DNA of 64,000 nt. Source: JAEZDR01 sp039811185 (GTDB taxonomy: Bacteria; Bacteroidota; Bacteroidia; Chitinophagales; Chitinophagaceae). This document shows positions 52,241 to 61,282 of this stretch, piece after piece. The notes under the pieces are model-generated. The model was not told the DNA's origin. It was given only the letters and a program-made list of their open reading frames with translations, and ran no database searches. The stretch spans positions 310,001-374,000 of the forward strand of contig JBDHYF010000002.1 in the NCBI GenBank assembly GCA_039811185.1. The letters run 5' to 3'. The position numbers and the translations under genes are program-made. The number at the start of each line of letters is the position of its first letter. Within the stretch, counting starts at the first letter, position 1.

Positions 52241-52729
52241 TTGAAAAATTTATTTATTACCGCAACTGCTGCTGTGCTATTGTTTAGCAGTTGTTCCGAC
52301 CCGGCAGAAATGCACGAAACGAAAGCGGATTCTTCGAGCGCCGTAAAATTGAACGATCCGGAAGAGGCGGACGAACATCAACACGATGATCACGGCAGTG
52401 AGGCGATAGAACTTAACGACGGCAAGAAATGGACGGTGAACGCTGAAATGAAGCCCTTCATTGCAAACAGTGAAAAGTTGGTGACAGATTATAAGCAGTC
52501 GGGAAGCGCTGACTACCGGAAGTTAGCCGAACAGTTAAGTGCTGAAAACGATAAGCTGATAAAAAGCTGTACGATGGAAGGGAAAAGCCATGATGAACTG
52601 CATAAGTGGCTGCATCCTCATTTAGAGCTGGTGAAGCAATTGAAAGAAGTGTCTGAACAACGGCATGCCGACGCAGTGGTGTCGAATTTAGAAACTTCGT
52701 TTAAAGACTTTCACACCTATTTTGAATAG
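52241..52729 (+). CDS. Small His-rich lipoprotein
   Basis: The 162-residue protein starts at TTG 52241, the only start that gives the lipoprotein signal (hydrophobic residues 4-16, lipobox FSSC). It has an acidic His-rich linker (EEADEHQHDDHGSEA) and a helical core ending with CTMEGKSHDELHKWLHPHLELV, in which Met, Cys and several His could bind metal, like small helical metal-binding lipoproteins. Ten bases separate it from the persulfide-dioxygenase-like gene, so it belongs to that message. I recognise no family name. Convergent with ligA. Confidence 0.7.
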   Translation: MKNLFITATAAVLLFSSCSDPAEMHETKADSSSAVKLNDPEEADEHQHDDHGSEAIELNDGKKWTVNAEMKPFIANSEKLVTDYKQSGSADYRKLAEQLSAENDKLIKSCTMEGKSHDELHKWLHPHLELVKQLKEVSEQRHADAVVSNLETSFKDFHTYFE

Positions 52730-52737
52730 GCCGATCG

Positions 52738-54837
52738 TTATCGGCTGTTCAACATCTGAAGGAAGTCATCTTCGGAAATAATTTTTACCGAATTCATTTT
52801 TTTTGCTTTTTCGAGCTTGCTGCCCGCGTCGTCGCCAACAATCAGGAAGTTGAGTTTACTGCTTACGCCGCTTACTATTTTGCCTCCGGCATCCTCTACC
52901 ATTTGTTCGGCTTCACTTCTTTTCAGCTTGTTTAAAGTTCCGGTGAAGAGAAAGGTTTGCCCGTGCAGCACGTCGTTGCCGGTGGTTTTTTTTTCGTTCT
53001 CAAACTGCAGGCCGGCGTCTTTTAGTTGATGCAGCATGTGAAGGTTTTCGGGCGTATGAAAAAATTCATAAACGCTGCCTGCTACTTTAGGGCCGATGTC
53101 TTCCAGTTGCATTAGTTTTTCAATGTTGAAGTGCTGTAGGTCGAGCAGGTTGTTCACTGCGTTGGCGAGTGTTTTAGCGGTGGTTTCGCCAACGTAACGG
53201 ATGCCGAGTGCAAAAATCAGCCGGTTTAATGTTTGGGATTTGCTTGCTTCTATAGCAACCTTAAGGTTTTCAATTGACTTTGGACCGAAGCCGCCGAGCT
53301 GTGCAATTTCAAAATAGTTTAGCTGATAAATTCCCGGGATAGTTGACAGCAAGCCCATCTCGTAAAAACGGCGGATATTCGATTCGCCGAGGCTTTTAAT
53401 GTCCATTCCACCTTTTGAAACAAAGTGAATGAGTCGTTCAAGTACCTGCGCGTCGCATGCGGGGTTCATACAGCGCCATGCACTTTCGCCGGTGGGCTTA
53501 TGGAGAGGGGTTGCACAAACGGGACAATTATCAGGGAAGATGATTTCGGCTTCGTTGCCTTGCCTTATTTCCGCCATCGACTTTACGATGTAGGGAATTA
53601 CGTCTCCTGCGCGTTCCACTAAAACGGTATCGCCAATCTTCAAATCCTTCTCCCTGATTACATCTTCATTAAACAGCGAAACTGATGTTACCGTAACGCC
53701 GCCGATGTAAACAGGATCTATTTTGGCAACGGGCGTTATGCTACCGGTGCGGCCCACCTGAAACTCTACGGCCGTAAGCTTCGAAGTCGCCTGACGAGCC
53801 TTAAATTTAAAAGCGATTGCCCACCGCGGATGATGGGTGGTCATTCCCAACTTCTCCTGCAATGTAAGGCTGTCCACTTTAATTACCATACCATCAATTT
53901 CGTAATCAAGATCGTCGCGTTTTTCTTCAAACGTCTTACAGTAATCGATCACGTCTTCAATTCCGTTTACTGTTGTTGCTTCTTTTTCCGGACTTCTGAA
54001 ACCCAGTTGCCACAATAGTTTCAGCGTGTTGTGATGCGATTGCAGCAAGGGTGTTAAAGGCTGTCCGGGCAGGGTAGTAACATCGCTTACATGGTATAGA
54101 AATGCCTCAAGCCCACGTTTTGCCACTTCGTTCGGATCTACCATACGCAACGAACCGGCGGCTGCATTTCTTGGATTGGCAAGGGGCGGAAGTCCGGCAG
54201 CAGCCCGCTCGTCATTAAATTTTTGAAAGGTGGATTTGTTGATGAGTACTTCGCCACGGATCTCGATTTGCTGGATGCCGTAATCTGAGAAGTTAGCCGA
54301 CAAAGGGATACTTTTTATTTGGCGGATGTTGGTGGTTATTTCGTCGCCGGTTACACCGTTGCCACGAGTGGCGCCGCGCAGCAGCAGGTTGTTTTCGTAG
54401 ATGAGCGAAATGCTGGCGCCATCGAATTTGGGCTCGATGCTGTACTGGATATTTTGTTCGCCGGAAAGCTCGCGTACTTTTCTGTCCCAATTAATGAGGT
54501 CGGCTTCGTTGTAGCCGTTTTCGAGTGAGAGCATAGGAACGAGGTGTTGAACAGCCGGAAAATTTTTTGTAAGGCCATGGCCAACGCGCTGAGTGGGAGA
54601 ATCAGCTGTTACGAGGTTTGGAAACTGTGTTTCTGTTTTTTTTAGCTGAGCATAAAGCCGGTCGAACTCGGAATCGGAAATCAGCGGGTCGGCCTGCACA
54701 TAATATCGATATTCGTGAAAGCGGATGATGTTCCGGAGCTGTTGAATGGCGCCGGTATCGAATTGGTTTTCGTTGATGGATTGCAGTAGAGTAGATGTTT
54801 GTTGCTGAAGTTGGATGGTTTGGCTGCTGCTGTACAT
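52738..54837 (-). CDS. ligA: NAD-dependent DNA ligase
   Basis: A 699-residue ligase with the full domain order: Ia domain, adenylation domain with Lys137 in EPKFDGAS, OB fold with KVDSLTLQEKLG, Cys4 zinc finger (CPVCATPLH then CMNPACDAQ), helix-hairpin-helix region and a C-terminal BRCT domain (about 620-699, with AEQMVEDAGGKIVSG). The start at 54837 adds an unusual Gln-rich N-terminal part of about 20 residues before the normal family start; a shorter start is possible but no ATG follows before residue 110. Convergent with the His-rich lipoprotein; it seals Okazaki fragments and repair nicks. Confidence 0.95.
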   Translation of the reverse strand: MYSSSQTIQLQQQTSTLLQSINENQFDTGAIQQLRNIIRFHEYRYYVQADPLISDSEFDRLYAQLKKTETQFPNLVTADSPTQRVGHGLTKNFPAVQHLVPMLSLENGYNEADLINWDRKVRELSGEQNIQYSIEPKFDGASISLIYENNLLLRGATRGNGVTGDEITTNIRQIKSIPLSANFSDYGIQQIEIRGEVLINKSTFQKFNDERAAAGLPPLANPRNAAAGSLRMVDPNEVAKRGLEAFLYHVSDVTTLPGQPLTPLLQSHHNTLKLLWQLGFRSPEKEATTVNGIEDVIDYCKTFEEKRDDLDYEIDGMVIKVDSLTLQEKLGMTTHHPRWAIAFKFKARQATSKLTAVEFQVGRTGSITPVAKIDPVYIGGVTVTSVSLFNEDVIREKDLKIGDTVLVERAGDVIPYIVKSMAEIRQGNEAEIIFPDNCPVCATPLHKPTGESAWRCMNPACDAQVLERLIHFVSKGGMDIKSLGESNIRRFYEMGLLSTIPGIYQLNYFEIAQLGGFGPKSIENLKVAIEASKSQTLNRLIFALGIRYVGETTAKTLANAVNNLLDLQHFNIEKLMQLEDIGPKVAGSVYEFFHTPENLHMLHQLKDAGLQFENEKKTTGNDVLHGQTFLFTGTLNKLKRSEAEQMVEDAGGKIVSGVSSKLNFLIVGDDAGSKLEKAKKMNSVKIISEDDFLQMLNSR

Positions 54838-54954
54838 GCGGTAAAATTAGCCGAATAATTTTTAGCGCGGACTGTGGAAAAGCATCATTTATAGTTATCA
54901 GATGCAGCGTGCGACGCGGAAGAGGCCGGGCGGTGAGGCGAGCGATGATAACAT

Positions 54955-54986
54955 AAAAAAGCTGCGCACTTTTTAAGCACGCAGCT
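54955..54986 (-). terminator. Terminator after clpX
   Basis: A 7-bp stem AGCTGCG/CGCAGCT (54960-54966 with 54980-54986) followed on the minus strand by a run of six U (A tract 54955-54960), 19 bases after the clpX stop. Confidence 0.78.
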
Positions 54987-55005
54987 GATAGGAGTGATGT
55001 TTTGT

Positions 55006-56238
55006 TTATGCCACCTTCAACATGCTGATCCGGCTTTTGTTGAATTGGTTTTTTGCATAGTCCAAATCGATGTTCAGGGCAGTTTCTCCGGCACCCGGCA
55101 TACTGAACATGGCGTCGGTTAAAATGCTTTCGATAATGCTTCTTAAGCCCCTTGCACCGAGTTTGTACTCCAGGGCTTTTTCCACCATAAAATCGAGCGC
55201 TTCGTTGTTGACGGTAAGTGCGATTCCTTCCAATTCGAACAACTTAATGTATTGCTTGAGCAAGCTGTTTTTGGGTTCGGAAAGAATGGCGCGAAGGGTT
55301 GCTTTGTCGAGCGGATCGAGGTGGGTAACAATCGGAAGCCGGCCGAGTAATTCGGGAATGAGCCCAAACGATTTGAGGTCTTGTGCGTTTACAAAGCTGA
55401 GGAGGTTTTTTCGTTGAATTTCCTGCTCGTCTTTATTTACGTTGAAGCCGATGGCGTTTGTGTTTACGCGGCGCGCAATAATTTTATCGATACCATCGAA
55501 TGCGCCTCCGCAAATGAAAAGAATGTTTGAGGTGTTTACCTTAATCATTTTTTGTTCGGGGTGCTTTCTTCCACCTTGTGGCGGCACAAGCACTTCGGTG
55601 CCTTCGAACATTTTTAAAAGGCCTTGCTGAACGCCTTCTCCGCTCACATCTCGGGTAATGGAAGGGTTATCGCCTTTGCGGGCAATTTTATCAATTTCAT
55701 CTACATACACAATTCCTTTTTCGGCGGCTTCAACGTCGTAATTACAGTTTTGTAACAGGCGTGTGAGCATGCTTTCAACGTCTTCGCCCACATAGCCTGC
55801 CTCGGTAAATACGGTGGCGTCGACAATGGCGAACGGCACATTCAGCATACGGGCAATGGTTTTTGCCAGCAGTGTTTTTCCGGTACCGGTTTCGCCCACC
55901 ATTACGATGTTGCTTTTTTCTATTTCAACATCGTCTGTTTGGTTTTTGTTAGAGATGCGTTTGTAATGATTATACACTGCAACCGATAAAACCTTTTTTG
56001 CATCTTCCTGACCAATGATGTATTGATCGAGGAATTGTTTTATTTCGATTGGTTTTTTTACGGTGAAGGATGCTCCTGCGGCGGAAGCGCTTCGGTTGGA
56101 GAGCTCCTGTGCTATAATTTCCTGTGCGTGTTCTACACAACTTTCGCAAATATGCCCTTCCTGCCCGGCTATCAAGATTTTTACTTCGTCACGGGTTCGT
56201 TTACAAAAGGAGCAATGCAGATGGGTTTGTTTTGCCAT
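55006..56238 (-). CDS. clpX: ATP-dependent Clp protease ATP-binding subunit ClpX
   Basis: The 410-residue AAA+ unfoldase has the N-terminal zinc-binding Cys9, Cys12, Cys31 and Cys34, Walker A GETGTGKTLLA, Walker B VYVDEIDKIA, the pore loop GYVGEDVE, and the sensor 2 motif GARGLRSI. It feeds unfolded substrates to ClpP. The family IGF loop for ClpP binding is seen as a short variant near residue 265. The two clpP genes lie upstream on the same strand but a perfect terminator separates them, so clpX needs its own promoter. Confidence 0.95.
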   Translation of the reverse strand: MAKQTHLHCSFCKRTRDEVKILIAGQEGHICESCVEHAQEIIAQELSNRSASAAGASFTVKKPIEIKQFLDQYIIGQEDAKKVLSVAVYNHYKRISNKNQTDDVEIEKSNIVMVGETGTGKTLLAKTIARMLNVPFAIVDATVFTEAGYVGEDVESMLTRLLQNCNYDVEAAEKGIVYVDEIDKIARKGDNPSITRDVSGEGVQQGLLKMFEGTEVLVPPQGGRKHPEQKMIKVNTSNILFICGGAFDGIDKIIARRVNTNAIGFNVNKDEQEIQRKNLLSFVNAQDLKSFGLIPELLGRLPIVTHLDPLDKATLRAILSEPKNSLLKQYIKLFELEGIALTVNNEALDFMVEKALEYKLGARGLRSIIESILTDAMFSMPGAGETALNIDLDYAKNQFNKSRISMLKVA

Positions 56239-56318
56239 ATTTTACGGAAAAAATTAAGCAGCAAATTTACGCGCCATTCTCTTAAGAAGGGATTAATATT
56301 CGGCCTCCTTTTATGAGT

Positions 56319-56348
56319 AAAAAAAAGCTGCCGTTTTTGCGGCAGCTT
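56319..56348 (-). terminator. Terminator between clpP2 and clpX
   Basis: A perfect 9-bp stem AAGCTGCCG/CGGCAGCTT (56325-56333 with 56340-56348) followed on the minus strand by a run of U (A tract 56319-56326). It lies right after the downstream clpP stop. Confidence 0.85.
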
Positions 56349-56351
56349 CGT

Positions 56352-57002
56352 TTATAGTTTATCCAGTATCCTGTCAACAATTCCGTACTCAATAGCTTGT
56401 TGTGCATCCATCCAGTAGTCGCGGTCAAAATCTTTCAGAATTTTTTCTACCGTATGGCCGCAGTTTTCTGCAAGAATTTCGGCGCCGAGCTTTTTGGTTT
56501 TTTCAATTTGTTCGGCCTGAATTTCAATATCGGCAGAGGTGGCCCTTAAGTATCCGCCAAGGCTTGGCTGGTGAATCATTACTTCGCCATGCGGATAAAT
56601 GAAGCGGCGTCCTTTTTCGCCCACACTTAATAAAATGGAGCCCATGCTTGCGGCAAGACCCATGCAGATGGTACTCACCGGCGATGAGATGAGTTTAATG
56701 GTATCGTAAATTACCATGCCGCTGGTAACCATTCCGCCGGGACTGTTGATAAAAAACCTGATTTCTTTTCCGGGGTTGTCGGCTTCAAGGAGGAGGAGTT
56801 TTGTAACCACTTCTTTTGCGGAACGGTCGTCTACCACACCCCATAGATACACTTCTCTTTTTTCGAGAAACATTTTCTCCATTCGCTTTAGTAGGAACTG
56901 CGATTTTTCTTCTTTGTCCGGCTTACCGATTTCTTCTTCGGGATCAGTGTCGGGTTGGTCGTCGAACCTGAACGGACGGTTCGCATATTTATTTGTCATC
57001 AT
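56352..57002 (-). CDS. clpP: ClpP protease paralogue with acidic N-terminal extension
   Basis: A 216-residue ClpP-fold peptidase with all three catalytic residues: Ser119 in GLAASMGS, His144 in VMIHQPS and Asp195 in DFDRDYW. Before the core lies an acidic N-terminal lead of about 30 residues (DDQPDTDPEEEIGKPDKEE), longer than the axial loops of common ClpP and replacing the usual SFDIYSRLL-like start with FLLKRMEKMFLEKREVYLWG. This suggests a different N-terminal gate or ATPase contact. It is the second of two clpP genes, 10 bases after the first. Confidence 0.92.
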   Translation of the reverse strand: MMTNKYANRPFRFDDQPDTDPEEEIGKPDKEEKSQFLLKRMEKMFLEKREVYLWGVVDDRSAKEVVTKLLLLEADNPGKEIRFFINSPGGMVTSGMVIYDTIKLISSPVSTICMGLAASMGSILLSVGEKGRRFIYPHGEVMIHQPSLGGYLRATSADIEIQAEQIEKTKKLGAEILAENCGHTVEKILKDFDRDYWMDAQQAIEYGIVDRILDKL

Positions 57003-57012
57003 GATTTAACGC

Positions 57013-57714
57013 TTATAGAAGTTCAGATTTTTTTTCTTTTCTTTCGTTTCGGTACAGCACTTCATCTACAATGCCGTATGCTTTTGCTTCGTCGGCGGTG
57101 AGCCAGTAGTCGCGGTCGCAGTCGGCGGCTACTTTGTCGATTGGCTGCCCGCTGTGGTGTGCAATAATTTCGTACAGTTCGTTTTTAATTTTTCGGATTT
57201 CTTTTGCGGTGATGGCGATGTCGGTAGCTTGTCCGCCAATGGCGCCGCTGGGCTGGTGCAGCATAATGCGGGCATGTTTTAAGGCGGTGCGTTTACCGGA
57301 TACGCCGGCGCATAATAGAACGGCTCCCATGCTGGCTGCCATTCCGGTGCAGATGGTTGCCACTTCGGGATTGATGAACTGCATGGTGTCGTAAATACCC
57401 AAACCTGCATACACACTGCCTCCGGGGCTGTTAATGTACATCTGAATATCTCTCACTCTGTCGGTGCTCTCAAGAAATAGCAATTGTGCGGTAACAATGT
57501 TTGCTACGTAATCGTTTACGGCTTCGCCCATAAAGATAATCCGGTCCATCATCAGCCGGCTAAACACATCCATGCTGGCTACATTTAAAGGTCGTTCTTC
57601 AATAATATAAGGAGTAAGTGCAGTGGTTTGATGTTGGGAATAGTTGTGTAAAACAGCGCTGCTGATGCCTTTATGTTTCACAGCATAGTTTTGAAATTCT
57701 TTTTCAATATTCAT
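57013..57714 (-). CDS. clpP: ClpP protease, conventional paralogue
   Basis: The 233-residue peptidase has the usual sequence around VFSRLMMDRIIFMGE, and the catalytic Ser128 in GMAASMGAVL, His153 in IMLHQPS and Asp202 in CDRDYWL. The ATG at 57714 is chosen: the frame runs 53 codons further up but that part has a signal-like stretch foreign to ClpP. First gene of the clpP-clpP pair. The two proteins differ enough to form mixed heptamer rings, as in species with ClpP1 and ClpP2. Confidence 0.92.
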   Translation of the reverse strand: MNIEKEFQNYAVKHKGISSAVLHNYSQHQTTALTPYIIEERPLNVASMDVFSRLMMDRIIFMGEAVNDYVANIVTAQLLFLESTDRVRDIQMYINSPGGSVYAGLGIYDTMQFINPEVATICTGMAASMGAVLLCAGVSGKRTALKHARIMLHQPSGAIGGQATDIAITAKEIRKIKNELYEIIAHHSGQPIDKVAADCDRDYWLTADEAKAYGIVDEVLYRNERKEKKSELL

Positions 57715-57961
57715 TAAGAGTAATTTTAAATGAAAATAAGTGTTTGTGAGTGAAACGTTTTGTCCAAATATCATGCAAACAGTTTTTGTTGCCAAAAGGA
57801 CAGTTAATATGAGCAGAGACTTATGAAGATGACGAGACCGGGTGATGCGATCCCTGTCAAGTTTATTATTCAAATTTTAAATCTTAGCTTTATTCCATCC
57901 GATAAAATTTCAAGACATAGACTTCTTCGGCGTACATTTTTTACGGCCTTGCCAAAATAAA

Positions 57962-59154
57962 ATGAAAGGCCATTCGTTTAGAACCATGAGAATATTTTTG
58001 TTAAGCCTATTTATATTCTTAAATTTCCAGACATCAGCTCAGGTCTGCGCCGACTCTATCCATACCATAAAGTATACCTCAAACCTGTTCATCGAGAATG
58101 GCCAACCGCTTTCTTTAACAAAGATCCAGAACAAGGGACGTGTGGTTACTTCTTTCGGACGTTTCTCGAAAATAGTATTAAACATTCATGATGATGGGCG
58201 TATAAGATGGGCAAAGGAAATTGGGGATCGAAATACGTATACACGTAATTCCGTAATAGAGCATGAAAACAAATCTATTTTTCACGTTCGAGGACTCCTT
58301 TACCGCCGTCAAATTTCCCATCAAGTTTTACCATTTTGTCGCAAGATTCAATGGGTGCTAATATGTTTAGAGGAAAGTACACTTTGGGAGTGTACGGCGG
58401 CGCGTTCGATGCCGTTACAAAAGGGCCTAACAACGACCTTATTTTGGTTAGCAGATCTGCTAGCGGAATTGTAATAACAAGGGTTGATTCAGTTGGAAAA
58501 GTAACTTGGAACTAGGTGTTTGAGAAGTTGGCGGATGCGGGGCATATACTTACTGAAAACAGAGTTTGCTTTCTTGATAACAAAATATACATATTAGGAG
58601 GGTTCTATTGTGGATCATGCACGCCTGCAGGCAGTGGTATGTGGCTTATGATTACCGCTGCTGAAATGGAATTGTGCAAGCCTGCCCAAACAACGATTAA
58701 AGCAACGGAGGGTTTTTATAAATATTTCTGGCAACCGGTCTCAGGCATTACAGGAAGCGCAGCGGGCAACGTAATTACAGTTGCGCCTTCTTCAACCACT
58801 AAATACAAGGTAATAGCAACCTCTGATAAAGCTTGCGTATATTCAGACACGGCCACTATAGCCGTAAAAACCTGTTTAAACCAGGTGTATGTTCCAACGG
58901 CGTTTACACCCAATGACGACAATTTAAACGATTTGCTGCGGCCATCTTTCTCAAACACACCTGAATGGTTCGAATTCAAAATTTTTAACCGCTACGGGCA
59001 GCCTGTATTTTTAAGCAGTAAAGCCGGTGAAGGCTGGAACGGCAGCGTTGCCGGACAAAAGCAACCCTCATCTACCTTTGTTTGGTATTGCAGATACAAG
59101 TTCAAAAACGAGCCGGAAAAAATTCAAAAAGGAAGTTTTGTTTTGTTGAGGTAA
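57962..59154 (+). pseudogene. Broken gene for a secreted protein with CHU_C (type IX, type B) sorting domain
   Basis: The start encodes a signal peptide (FLLSLFIFLNFQTSAQ) and a beta-propeller-like region (GRIRWAKEIGD). The frame shifts near the T run 58278-58282 and again at GGG 58353-58355, both as if one base were inserted; restoring them gives a continuous reading with TFEDSFTAVKFPIKFY then GKYTLGVYGGAFDAV. A TAG at 58513-58515 then interrupts DSVGKVTWN before VFEKLADAGH. The end (58910-59154) is a full CHU_C domain: VYVPTAFTPNDDNLND, FKIFNRYGQPVF and FVWYCRYKFK. Three lesions argue for decay, though two lie in homopolymers and could be sequencing errors. Confidence 0.75.
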
Positions 59155-59162
59155 GCCCAAAC

Positions 59163-60230
59163 TCACATCGGCCTGTCGAAAATATCCGTTTCATCCATGA
59201 AGGTTTTTGCGGTTTTCGGAAAAGCCAGAAAGCGAACGAACCGCATCTTTTTCCAGTGAAAGCTTTTCAGCAGTTCAGTTTTTTCAACAATCGAAATCAT
59301 CACAAAAGTTGTGTAAATGTTTTGGTGGGTTAAAACCTGTTTATATTTTCCGGCAAAGATTATCGGATCTATGGAATCGATTTGAAACCTGTCAGCAAAA
59401 AACCGTCTGATTGTTTCCGCGCTCCACTTTACCGGTTTATCAGATTCCTCTGCATAAAACTCGTACAAATCGCGCCAAACATCTTTGGCTGTTCTTTTAT
59501 TCACCAATACTTCATCCTGATAAATAATTATAAACTGAGTAAAGAAGCGATCTCTTTTTTTCGTCTTTTTTTCTCTTACCGGTAAATGACTGATCAGGTT
59601 TCGTTTAAATGCCGTACAAATGTCGCGCATCGGGCAGTCGCTGCAAATGGGTGAAGGTTTGCAAACGGTAGCGCCAAAATCCATAATAGCCTGATTATAC
59701 AAGGCCGGATTAGCTGTACCCAGATTTTTTACCGCCAGTTCCTGAAACTGTTTTTTACCCGCGTTGGTATCTATCGGCGTTTGGATGCCGTAGATTCTGG
59801 AGAGCACTCTAAACACATTACCATCTAAAACGGCATAAGGAAGGTTATATGCAAACGATGCAATGGCGGCCGCTGTGTAAGGCCCTATGCCTTTTAGTTT
59901 CAGCATATCGGAATAATGAGCAGGAAATTTTCCGTTGTACTTCTGCACAATTACCCTTGCAGTGTTTATCAGATTCCTGCAACGCGAATAATATCCAAGA
60001 CCTTCCCATAGTTTAAAAACCGCCTCGTCTTTCGCCGCCGCAAGCTGCTGTATGGAAGGGTAGCTGTCAACAAACGCCTGGTAGTACTTACGCCCTTGTT
60101 CCACCCTTGTTTGTTGCAGAATAATTTCGCTGAGCCAGATTTTATACGGATCTTTTTCTCCTTTCCATGGCATGCTGCGGGTGTTGGCGCTTTTATTCCA
60201 TTGTAGTAAACGTTCGGTAAACTGATTCAT
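59163..60230 (-). CDS. mutY: A/G-specific adenine DNA glycosylase
   Basis: The 355-residue enzyme removes adenine opposite 8-oxoguanine. It has the catalytic Glu in LQQTRVEQG, the helix-hairpin-helix with catalytic Asp (LKGIGPYTAAAIASFAY then VLDGNVFRV), the [4Fe-4S] cysteines in CKPSPICSDCPMRDIC and a C-terminal NUDIX-like MutT domain that reads 8-oxoG. The first two cluster cysteines are spaced by five residues, one fewer than in E. coli MutY. It is convergent with the broken CHU_C gene and divergent from sucD. Confidence 0.94.
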   Translation of the reverse strand: MNQFTERLLQWNKSANTRSMPWKGEKDPYKIWLSEIILQQTRVEQGRKYYQAFVDSYPSIQQLAAAKDEAVFKLWEGLGYYSRCRNLINTARVIVQKYNGKFPAHYSDMLKLKGIGPYTAAAIASFAYNLPYAVLDGNVFRVLSRIYGIQTPIDTNAGKKQFQELAVKNLGTANPALYNQAIMDFGATVCKPSPICSDCPMRDICTAFKRNLISHLPVREKKTKKRDRFFTQFIIIYQDEVLVNKRTAKDVWRDLYEFYAEESDKPVKWSAETIRRFFADRFQIDSIDPIIFAGKYKQVLTHQNIYTTFVMISIVEKTELLKSFHWKKMRFVRFLAFPKTAKTFMDETDIFDRPM

Positions 60231-60304
60231 GAATGGGGCGAATGTATTTTATTTCGTGCAAAGGCTGCAACAGTAAGGCGTGCTCCAACAGCCGATAATT
60301 GTGA

Positions 60305-60333
60305 TTGAGTCTGAACCATAATTCTTATTTTTG
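60305..60333 (+). promoter_or_regulatory. Putative promoter for sucD
   Basis: TTG at 60305-60307 and TATTTTTG at 60326-60333, an exact TAnnTTTG match, are 18 bases apart, close to the usual Bacteroidota spacing, and 32 bases before the sucD ATG. Confidence 0.5.
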
Positions 60334-60365
60334 CGCCCATTAACAAACCGGCAAAACAAAATTTC

Positions 60366-61238
60366 ATGTCAGTACTTGTAAATAAAAATTCTAAAGTTAT
60401 TGTTCAGGGCTTTACAGGAACGGAGGGCAGTTTCCATGCTACGCAAATGATTGAATACGGAACCAATGTGGTTGGTGGCGTTACACCCAATAAAGGTGGA
60501 ACGATGCATTTAGACCGTCCGGTTTTTAATACTGTATCCGACGCGGTGAAGGAAACGCAGGCCAACGTAAGCATCATTTTTGTACCGCCGGCATTTGCTG
60601 CCGATGCAATAATGGAAGCCGCTGAAGCCGGAATTGAATTGGTTGTTTGTATTACAGAAGGCATCCCGGTACAGGATATGGTGAAAGTAAAAAACTATTT
60701 GCTCGGTACTGAAACAAGGCTGATTGGCCCCAACTGTCCGGGCGTTATCACTGCTGGAGAAGCAAAAGTTGGAATTATGCCCGGATTTATTTTTAAAGCA
60801 GGAAGGATTGGAATCGTATCTAAATCGGGCACCCTCACATACGAAGCGGCCGATCAGGTGGTAAAAGCCGGATTGGGAATTTCTACTGCGATCGGAATCG
60901 GCGGCGATCCAATTATTGGAACAACAACGAAAGAAGCGGTAGAATTATTAATGAATGATTCCGAAACAGACGGTATTATTATGATAGGCGAAATTGGCGG
61001 CGGAATGGAAGCCGAAGCTGCCCGCTGGATAAAAGACAATGCGAAGAAACCGGTTGTTGGATTTATTGCCGGACAAACAGCGCCTCCGGGAAGGAGAATG
61101 GGCCATGCAGGCGCCATCATTGGAGGAGCAGAAGATACCGCTGAAGCCAAAATGAAAATTATGGCTGAGTGTGGCATTCACGTGGTGGCAAGTCCGGCCG
61201 ACATAGGGAAAACGATGGCCGCCAACATTGCCAAATAA
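60366..61238 (+). CDS. sucD: Succinyl-CoA synthetase alpha subunit
   Basis: The 290-residue subunit binds CoA and carries the phosphohistidine. It has the CoA-binding FTGTEGSFHATQMIEYG, LIGPNCPGVI, and GRRMGHAGAIIGG with the active His. With SucC it forms succinate from succinyl-CoA in the TCA cycle while making ATP or GTP. sucC is not adjacent. Its own promoter and a strong terminator mark it as a single-gene unit. Confidence 0.96.
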   Translation: MSVLVNKNSKVIVQGFTGTEGSFHATQMIEYGTNVVGGVTPNKGGTMHLDRPVFNTVSDAVKETQANVSIIFVPPAFAADAIMEAAEAGIELVVCITEGIPVQDMVKVKNYLLGTETRLIGPNCPGVITAGEAKVGIMPGFIFKAGRIGIVSKSGTLTYEAADQVVKAGLGISTAIGIGGDPIIGTTTKEAVELLMNDSETDGIIMIGEIGGGMEAEAARWIKDNAKKPVVGFIAGQTAPPGRRMGHAGAIIGGAEDTAEAKMKIMAECGIHVVASPADIGKTMAANIAK

Positions 61239-61257
61239 GCGGAACAGTTTTTTTGTA

Positions 61258-61282
61258 AACCCGGCAGCCGCCGGGTTTTTTT
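61258..61282 (+). terminator. Terminator after sucD
   Basis: A perfect 8-bp stem AACCCGGC/GCCGGGTT (61258-61265 with 61270-61277), loop AGCC, then a run of T. Its end touches the stop of the convergent acyltransferase gene. Confidence 0.88.

Noticed and set aside
52241..52243. Downstream ATG as start of the His-rich lipoprotein
   Set aside because: The first in-frame ATG would remove the signal peptide and lipobox, so the TTG start is preferred.
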